Source of the DNA: Perkinsus olseni
Taxonomy: Eukaryota; Perkinsozoa; Perkinsida; Perkinsidae
DNA: 64,000 bases
Direction of reading: 5' to 3'
Assembly: GCA_013115135.1 (NCBI GenBank)
Contig: JABANP010000175.1
Span: 33,235 to 97,234, forward strand
Below the pieces are notes generated by a model. It was not told the DNA's origin. It made no database searches and worked only from the letters and a program-made list of their open reading frames with translations. Shown here piece by piece: positions 56,848 to 64,000 of this stretch; the first letter of the stretch is position 1, and every line of letters starts with the position of its first letter. The position numbers and the translations under genes are program-made.

Positions 56848-59080
56848 ATGCTAGCGAGTCGAAGCGGATTGAAACTGGCTGCAGCGCCCTTCGCCGCGGC
56901 CACCCCGGCCCTCAGAGCCTTCTCCACCAGAGCAACAACAGCGTCCTCAGCAGCAGCATCCTCCAGGTTCGGCTGGCGGCAGACGGCCGATAATAACAGG
57001 AAGCGCCTAGCGGTGAGATTCCCAGAAAGAGGAGGGCGTTTTATGGTATCCTTTAGATGATATTCGCCGGAAGCGCTGCCTTGTTCGCTGGTGGCCTTGC
57101 TGTCAACAATTCGCTCAGCAGCCGTGTCAGCCAGTGCGAGACGGCGACTGTCTCCAAGGAGGACCCTATGTAAGAAGCCCTCTCTTGCGTGTACTAGCCT
57201 TAACGGGAATGAGGTCAGGTACCGCAGCAAGGAGAACAAACCAGTGCAGAAGCCGCATGAGGGTGAACCGCATCACGAGGAGATCACCGTTTTCGCTGGT
57301 AGTGGCGGGAGAGAGAATTCAGGCGCCTTCCAGCGTGGGTGGACGTTCAATATAGTATTTTTAAAACTCAGAATCGATTCTGGAATTGACTTTTACTCCT
57401 TTTGGGCCGCAAACAGAATTACAGGAAACAGAATTATTATACTTTAATAAGCAATGATTACTATTAGATAGACTTTAGGATGGGTGTAGAATCGGACGAC
57501 TTAGTTCACACGTAAAATGGAGCGCTTCCAGAATCGATTCGCTCGATCGTTTCAGAATTTGGTTTATCGAACGCCTTTTTGTAATAGACTCGAAAACCTT
57601 CTCCTGGTCGGTTAGTGATTATTAGTAAAATTAAATGGTAGATAACTGGAGGGAGATAATTATGATGTTGGACGGTGCCAGGTAGTGCCAACAGGAAGCT
57701 GGCCGAGAGTATCTGCGAGCATCTCGGCACTCACCTGGGCAAGGTGTCCCTCGGTCGCTTCGCCGACGGTGAGGTCAGTCTCCGTATTCAAGAGAGCATC
57801 CGAGGCAAGGATGTCTACCTCGTCCAACCCACGTCCCCCCCGGTGAACGAGAACCTCATGGAGCTCCTGCTGATGATCTCGACCTGTCGAAGGGTAGTAC
57901 CATCTGCTGAGGAGGACTGCTGGACGACAGTCATTGGCAGGCTTCGGCGAAGCGGATTACGGCGGTGGTGCCTTACTACGGCTACGCTCGGCAAGATCGC
58001 AAGATGAGCAGTCGGGTTCCTATTTCTGCTGCTGATGTGGCAAGGTAGTGCGCACGACCAATGGCGAGGCCTCATACTGGTGTTGGTCAGGTTGCTGGAG
58101 ACTATGGGAGTTGACAGGGTCGTGGCAGTGGACCTGCATTGTGGACAGATTCAGGTAGGGTGCTATACGGCTTTAAATTAATATCTTATAGTACCAAATT
58201 CCTATAATCGCTTTATTCTATAATTATAACTTATGATGATGCCCTAATAATGATAATATATTTTGATTCGGGTATCTTGAGGTTGAGCTTGGTCTTTAGG
58301 GATTCTTCGGACCCCGCGTGCCGGTGGATAACCTCGAGGCCCAAGTGATCGGTCTGGAGTACTTCCTCACCAAGCCTCTTGTGAAGCCGGTTATCGTCTC
58401 CCCCGATGCTGGTACGTCGCGCGCTGCCGCTCGGGCCTGCCTCGTGATGCATGCCCTTCAGGTGGGGTGTATCGCGCCCGTAAGTTCCAGGAGGGCCTCA
58501 TCAACCACGGTATCGAGGACGTCGCCATCGCTATGCTCATCAAGCAGCGGGATCGTCCGAATCAGGTTGGACGGCCGCGTGGTTGTATCCTGAAGTCTCC
58601 TCGTGGTGAGTCTCCTCGCGTCAGGTTGCCCGCATGGATCTGGTGGGCCAAGTTGCGGGCAGTGACTGCATTATTGTGGACGATATGATCGACACCGCTG
58701 GCACTCTGTGTGAGGCCGCTAGGGAGCTCAAGAAGCATGGCGCGTTGCGTGTCTTCGCTTTCGCTACTCATGGCTTGCTCAGCGGCCCGGCTAAGGTAGT
58801 AGACAACAGGGGGATCTGAGTGCTAGACTCATCGTGCTTCAGGCTCGTATCCAAGCCTCGCCTTTGGAAGAGGTTATTGTTACTGATAGCATCCAGCACA
58901 ACCCTGAGGACTCTAAGGAGTGCCCTAAGGTGAGCGGCTTGCAGCCAGGCCCCTTCTCAAGTGGTATCTTCTGCTCAGTTAACGCAGCTGTCTATCGCCG
59001 TGCTCATCGCGGACGCTATCCGAAGGATCCACCAGAAGGAGAGTCTACACGATCTCTTCGGCGTGTCTCCCGAGGCATAG
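56848..59080 (+). CDS. PRPS: PRPP synthetase with mitochondrial-type presequence, multi-exon
   Basis: Ribose-phosphate pyrophosphokinase (ribose-5-phosphate + ATP to PRPP + AMP). Start ATG 56848. The first exon is a basic, acid-free presequence ([18 protein letters not shown]...LRAFS). An in-phase 44-nt intron leads to a hydrophobic stretch ([16 protein letters not shown]), then a 49-nt intron to [11 protein letters not shown]...EEITVFA. A 383-nt intron (57299-57681) joins this to [16 protein letters not shown], the usual PRPS start. Next come [74 protein letters not shown], the PRPP loop [11 protein letters not shown], and the end [10 protein letters not shown] (TAG 59078-59080). Catalytic and PRPP-binding motifs are intact. 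Organelle targeting is predicted from the leader; the hydrophobic segment could anchor it in a membrane. Confidence 0.88.
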
Positions 59081-60473
59081 AAGCAGTGGTAGGCCTGCCG
59101 AAAATAAGTAGTGCAGTGTTGACAGCAGTGGAGAAGAAGATAATGTTAATGAATATTCTTGTTACAATCTGTGCAGGAGGAATGTTCGCTAACTGTATCG
59201 CAGTGTGACGTGTGTCCCCTCAACAGCCGCTTCTCTTGGGCAGTGGTTTCAGTGTTACGAGTAATTGAGTTGAGTGCCGTTTATACTTCCTGGTAACTGG
59301 CAACCTCAGAGCCCGTATGGGCACTGCCTCCCAGCAGTCCAGGAGAATGGTCTTGTGTTCTATACTGAAAGAGTAGCGCGGGTTTTGTGAAACGCGACAC
59401 ATCTAACTTTCGAGGACAGGAAAGTACACGACTAAGTCACTCGGCCAGAACCCTCACTCAACCAGAACCCTCACTTGGCCCGAACCAATGTTCTGGACCA
59501 CGATGTCCCCCTTTCTCTGGAGGCGGCGGAAGTGATCACGGAGTTTCTCCCCAGTTCTGCACGCGGCGAACCTTAGAAAAAGGCAGAAGTTGAGATGGAC
59601 GCGCGATTGCTAACTTACTCGAGCTCGGGATCATTTAATATCTTCGTCCACCTTCCGATTCCATGACGTTGGACTCCTCGTAGCAAATGCAACGTCTCCT
59701 CCCTAGTCCATCGTTCGTAGGCTGGTTTCGCCTGGGCAATGAAGTTCATTGAATGAACGAGGGGCCACGCTGCACAGTTCGGGTCGGGAGGGAGGGAGAG
59801 CCGACAACTTTCTAGTATATCACGTCAACCAAGTCGGGCCCAGCCCCTCGTACGCGTGTTCTGCTCTTGTGACACACGTGCTGGCCGCTTGAGAGCGCTC
59901 GCCCATCATCAGCGCGTATGATGACACAAGCTTCCGTTGTGTCTGTCATACGATGGCTGAACCTCAGTCACGCTTCTAAGATACGTTGGGGAATGAGACG
60001 CGATAAGAGCTCCAACCTCCTATCGACACCATTCGAGGTTGAGCAATGTTGTAGGATTCGGGTCGTATATGAACTAGTGGCGACTCTAGTGCTCGGATTC
60101 AGTTAACACAACCGTTAGGGGCGTTAGGTTGAATGGTTAGTAAGAGGGGTTAGGGGGTTGTGTAGTCTTTCGGCCCAAGAGGACACTTAGAAGGGAGTTT
60201 GCCCTTCTACAAATTGCGTAGAAGACGATATAGTACCGACTATGAACAATGACGTACCGAATGACTACCGATCGTGCCATCGATCAGTTAGTCATGTACT
60301 ACCGTCTTTGAAGAAGGCTGAGCTCCCTGGTCCTGAGACACGGACCGGCCCCTGTTCAGAGGATATGAACTGTTCTGCTATCGGCGAACTGTTTCGTTGT
60401 CGACGAACTGTTCTCTTGCTCTGATATCAACTGCCAGGTCCGGTAGCGACCGGTTCATGATATTGGAGTCTGA
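59081..60473. other. intergenic with minor simple repeats
   Basis: No gene supported. A duplicated CCAGAACCCTCACT sits at about 59445-59480. A GTTAGG-rich stretch at 60113-60160 is listed separately. Confidence 0.5.
60113..60160 (+). repeat. degenerate TTAGG(G)-rich stretch
   Basis: Five GTTAG words occur in under 50 bases (CGTTAGGGG, CGTTAGGTT, GGTTAGTA, GGGGTTAGGGGG). It looks like worn telomere-type or simple G-rich repeat. It is too short and irregular to call a true interstitial telomere. Confidence 0.4.
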
Positions 60474-60555
60474 GACAGCGTGTCCGAGTGGTTAAGGAGG
60501 AGGACTACAAATCCACTGGGCTCTGCCCGCGCATGTTCGAATCCTGACGCTGTCG
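60474..60555 (+). tRNA. degenerate class II (Ser-type) tRNA with anticodon ACA, probable pseudogene
   Basis: Body of an eukaryotic tRNA-Ser: perfect acceptor stem GACAGCG/CGCTGTC with discriminator G, D arm TCC-GAGTGGTTAA-GGA, and long variable arm GGGCTCTGCCC. The anticodon loop is CTACAAA, so the anticodon reads ACA, a Cys (UGU) anticodon rather than any Ser one. The anticodon stem has one mismatch (A:A) and the T stem (GCATG/CCTGA) has two. The B box is off-consensus at its first G (TGTTCGAATCC), and no T-run follows for Pol III termination. These point to decay. If it were charged by SerRS, which reads the variable arm and not the anticodon, it would misread Cys codons. Confidence 0.6.
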
Positions 60556-60866
60556 ATTACGAATGACCAACTCATTGTCGCAATGACATCGATGCGAAAG
60601 AATGGTCTTATCACATGTATGCATGCTACATCGAATGCCAGGGCTAAATACGAGGTAGTGAATTACGTTCGATCGAATCTGCGCGCTTTTGGGCGTACAT
60701 GTCAATCGTGACACTGACTTCAACACAAGGCAGGATGTATAACAACGGACAACAGAAGGAGGCACAAGCTCATGCAGTGATGGCATCAAAACAATCGCAT
60801 GGAGCGACACTCTAGGGTTCAACTGGCAGCCCTAGTATTCAAGGCCGCCATCATGAGAGGAGGACC
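60556..60866. other. short intergenic spacer
   Basis: Nothing recognised between the tRNA-like locus and the 3' end of the PH-like gene. Confidence 0.5.
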
Positions 60867-63800
60867 TCAGTCAGACGAAGAGTCTGTGAATTCGATCGTT
60901 TCCCAGTCCTTAGCAGGAGGCGGCAGTGTTGCCACCTTACAGGAGTTCTCCGTAGCCACTCCCTGCAGCGCTAGAGGGGGCACCTCCGCATGCCTCTTGA
61001 AAGCCGCATCAGGCACTCTTTTCTCGAACTGGTCAATTTGCTCATCTTGCATTTCCTCAACGACTGATGATCTGCTCTCGTTTTCGGTAAGTATCCCCAT
61101 GCTCTGACACCGTGGTGGAGTGGTAGGGGGGCGGTCCTCCTCACCGGTCGTCCAATTGTTAATAGCAGCAGGAGGAAAGGACGACTCAGGGGCTGCAGTT
61201 TGCTTTATGGATGCCGCTGGTTCGACGCAGGGCGACGGCATAGGGGAAGGGCCATCGCCATCTGTTATACCAACACTGCCAACTACCCCATGCTCGCTCC
61301 GTTCAACCTCTTTTGTATCTTGCGCGCTTGACTCCAAGATAATCTTACCATTCTCCCGTGCGACTTGCACCCCCTCAGCATGCTCAACGCTGCCTTCTGC
61401 TCCCATCCCATCACCCCCGTCCATCATCTCAGCCTCCACAGACAGTACCGAGGACTTCTCTTCATCGCTAGCCGGCTCCTTCGGACTCTCGGTAACCACC
61501 CCTTGTGAAGTATCCAGAGTCGATCCTTCCCTCCCCTCCTCAACCCTAGACACCTCCGGCGTTACCACGTCCCGCCCCAACGCCTCCACCACTCGGCGAG
61601 TGATACCCTCAACAGAAGAACCATCATCCTCTTCCACCGCCTCCAGCTTGGCCGCCGTCAAAGTGCTCTTCTCTGCTTCCTCCTCTTCGTCGTCCCCGAA
61701 AAATGAGAAGAACTTCAACTTGAGCTCTCCCGGAGCATCAGCAGTAATGATGTGATGACCCGGCTTAGGAACCGGTCTAGCCGCTAGAGAGCGGCTGTGA
61801 GGCGAGGGCGGCTCGGATTCATCATCAGCAGGCAGGCCTGCTACCATCTTATCAACATCCATTATAACCTCATCCATGAAGGGTATCGTCCCATACAATG
61901 GTGGTATCTGGGGGGCAGCAGGTGGTCCGCCGTCCGACCTCTCGGCATCATGGGTTGCTTTCGAGTCCTCAGCTTTGACCGTGTCGGGCTCTGCTGGCAG
62001 TAGTAGCGGTACTCCTTCGGCAGCTTCCTGCTCACTAACACGATCCCCAGTGCTCTCTACCGCCTCTGCGCCGGTAGCTTCGTAACTCGCTTCCCCATTC
62101 CCTTCAAGCTCGGATTCTTTGCAAGCATCAACCCCGGATTCTTTCAACTCATCAACCTGGACTTCCTCGCTTTCTCCATGATCCCCCTTCCCGCCTTCAC
62201 TACCCTCAGCCAGCTGCTGCTCATCATAATCATCACCATCCACGGACTCCTTTCTCTCAGTAACAGTCGCCACCCCACTGCCGCCCTCCTCAGCGCCACT
62301 ATCACTACCCCGCTCGCCCTTACCGTTGCTTCCGAACCGCACCTTCCCTTTCTCCTCCTCTCCAGAATCCACAAAAGAGCTGTCCGCCTGAGCAACCTGA
62401 ACGATCGCAATGACCATCAGCCACCCACAAGCGTGCAGAACTCACCCGAGAGCTCTCCCGGTCCGGCAGGCAAACGACCCCGGGCGCCCGACAGACGGTG
62501 AGTCGACGTGGTCGACGGCCAACTAGAGTGGAAAGCCGAAGCCGGTAGAGGGCTCGGTATAGAGCACTACGATGGAAGACCTGGGAGAGCACGATACAGA
62601 ATTCTTACTACAAAATCACTTACTGATTTCATCCACGTTCCCATAAATCTTGCTCCCTCGCGTTTTCTCAATTCCTCCTCCACCAACCTCTGTTTCTCGC
62701 TGGCAAGAGCCTGGAAGCCCACTCCCAAGCCCCTCCATACCACAATTCGAGCAACTCTTTCCAGAGCGCCCCTCCTAGCCACCGAAAGCCTGTCCGCGTA
62801 CCGAATCAGAGCCTCGCCCAAGACCCTGCTGCAGTTACCCAACGCCCTCTCCTCCACCATAGCCGACTTAGCGTTAATACACAGCACTCCCAACACGCTG
62901 CCCTTCCTTCTTATTACGGCCGTCTCGAAGGCATGACAAAGTCGCTGACACCCTACCAGCTCGCGGCTCCTCGCCACCACTCTTATGCTGCGCACCCAGG
63001 CGAGGAAAGCGAATCTTCGCGTGAATCTTTCCTGGGTCATTTCGACCAACCTCAAAGACCTTTCTCGATCTTCCTCATTTTTTTCATCAAGTTCGTCCGA
63101 AATTCTCTCCACAGTTCGCTGCGTCCGCTCAACCATGCCATTGTACGCTCGCAAAGTCACAAAGGGAGCGAAACGCTCGCCATTGAGGTCAGCAGTCGCC
63201 GTCGCCAAGGCCGCCACCCAGGATTCCCTCTCCTGCCGGGAGCCCGCCATGAACTCGATTACGGTGGTGACTGGTGTAGTAGCACCTCCACGAGGGTAAC
63301 TGCAGGACGAGAACTGGTTGGGACAGAGATGTACAAAATATTGAAAATTGACTCGGAGAGGGCGGATCGAACGCCCCCAATCACTCGGAATCTTCACGAA
63401 CGAATCAACTGTGACGTAGTGAACGTGAATGAGGACGAGCTAACAGCAGCCAGACGACGGTTGCCCTTCCTCGTCATCATCGGGCAAGAGCGAGTATGAC
63501 GAGAATAAATATAGAAGAACGAGATTATTGACGACCTTCGCTGTGGCGGGAGTCGGCTAGGATGAGCTGAGGAGAAAGGCCCCGCGGGAAAAAATCTGTA
63601 ATTTTCATGGTTAAATTACCCGACCCTTGAGCTTTCAGGTCGACCTACCATATTGTGAATTTAAGATCGCCTTTGTTGTCGTTAGTCGAGGGCCCCCTTT
63701 CGACCGCTATGATGTTTCCCAGGCACAGGACGTATCTTGGCTTCAAGCTTGCTTCACACGAAAAACAGACGAGGAAGTTCTGCATGATAGCAGCCCATTC

Positions 63801-64000
63801 TTCGACGTACTGGGGGAAGAGGATACCCTGAAGCATCAACCAATACCACTCCAAACGTAACTCCTGCTGCCTTACGAAGCTGCGGCACTTCCGCCAGATT
63901 CGACCGCTGTGGAGGGCCGCCTTCGCGTCGATCGTGGTGAGGGCCGGAGGGACGTCGGGCCGGCTGAGGGACTTCTGGCGAGAAGTGATCCGGGATTGAG
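60867..64000 (-). CDS. PH-like, coiled-coil and acidic-tail protein, multi-exon, cut by the right edge
   Basis: Runs off the window: the frame at 64000 is open (…SGRIWRKCRSFVRQQELR, then LEWYWLMLQGILF). Later exons give FMAGSRQERESWVAALATAT, whose Trp in the final helix looks like the end of a pleckstrin-homology domain. A basic helical region follows (TQERFTRRFAFLAWVRSIRV). Intron 62589-62631 region (GTAAGT...CTCCCAG, 43 nt) joins MKS to VFHRSALYRALYRL in phase, and a second joins DRESSR to VAQADSSFVD. The last exon (stop at 60867) encodes about 510 mostly acidic, disordered residues with a short basic/hydrophobic island (GELKLKFFSFFGDDEEEE). A membrane-lipid or regulatory scaffold role is inferred. 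Joins upstream of 63.4 kb are not resolved. Confidence 0.6.

Noticed and set aside
57174..57215. A 28-nt intron (GTAAGA...ACTAG) in the PRPS leader
   Set aside because: A downstream CAG gives a 49-nt intron with correct phase (DPM to YRSKENK), consistent with all other introns.
1..64000. Bacterial or viral origin, CRISPR arrays, rRNA operons, ribosome binding sites
   Set aside because: Spliceosomal introns, class II tRNA features and organelle-targeted proteins show a eukaryotic nuclear genome; no spaced direct-repeat array or rRNA sequence was seen.

Overview
The window looks like nuclear DNA of an intron-rich alveolate protist, most probably Perkinsus or a close relative. This is an inference from protein content and gene structure, not from a database match. 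The supporting features are very short GT-AG introns (43-51 nt wherever a junction could be resolved by frame), giant alveolate-type IPT/TIG plus GCC2/GCC3 membrane proteins, MORN/SAM kinases, and a divergent cyanobacterial/plastid-type Cpn60 with a signal-anchor leader. No bacterial operon signals, rRNA genes or CRISPR arrays were seen.

Layout. 0.4 kb: tRNA-Glu(CTC). 1.2-3.1 kb: two small acidic proteins carrying two and three PAM2 (poly(A)-binding-protein contact) motifs. 6.5-22.3 kb: a minus-strand run of mitoribosomal GTPase mS29/DAP3, a mitochondrial S-adenosylmethionine carrier, an intronless N-myristoylated RCC1-repeat protein, plastid-type Cpn60, a MORN-SAM-protein kinase and an unknown protein. 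23.3-27.6 kb: two nearly identical DDX6/DHH1 RNA helicase genes facing each other as a large inverted repeat. 30-36 kb: a small secreted protein and its broken paralogue, a 300-bp MITE with a perfect 8-bp target duplication, an acidic two-exon gene and a steroid 5-alpha-reductase-like gene. 36.5-53.6 kb: one apparent giant minus-strand gene (signal peptide, IPT/TIG domains, Cys-rich GCC2/GCC3 domains, many membrane segments, cytoplasmic tail). 55.1-56.4 kb: a His/Asp/Trp-rich repeat protein. 56.8-59.1 kb: a PRPP synthetase with a mitochondrial-type presequence. 60.5 kb: a degenerate Ser-type tRNA with anticodon ACA. 60.9-64.0 kb: a PH-like, acidic protein running off the right edge.

Themes. 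Organelle function recurs: mS29, the SAM carrier and targeted PRPP synthetase point to mitochondria, and Cpn60 points to a relict plastid. mRNA control recurs too: the PAM2 proteins would contact PABP, and DDX6 acts in translational repression and decay. These links are functional guesses; the genes are not co-transcribed in any way the sequence shows. Most genes lie on the minus strand. Exon joins were made by hand from splice signals and frame. Where a start or join could not be fixed, the entry says so.
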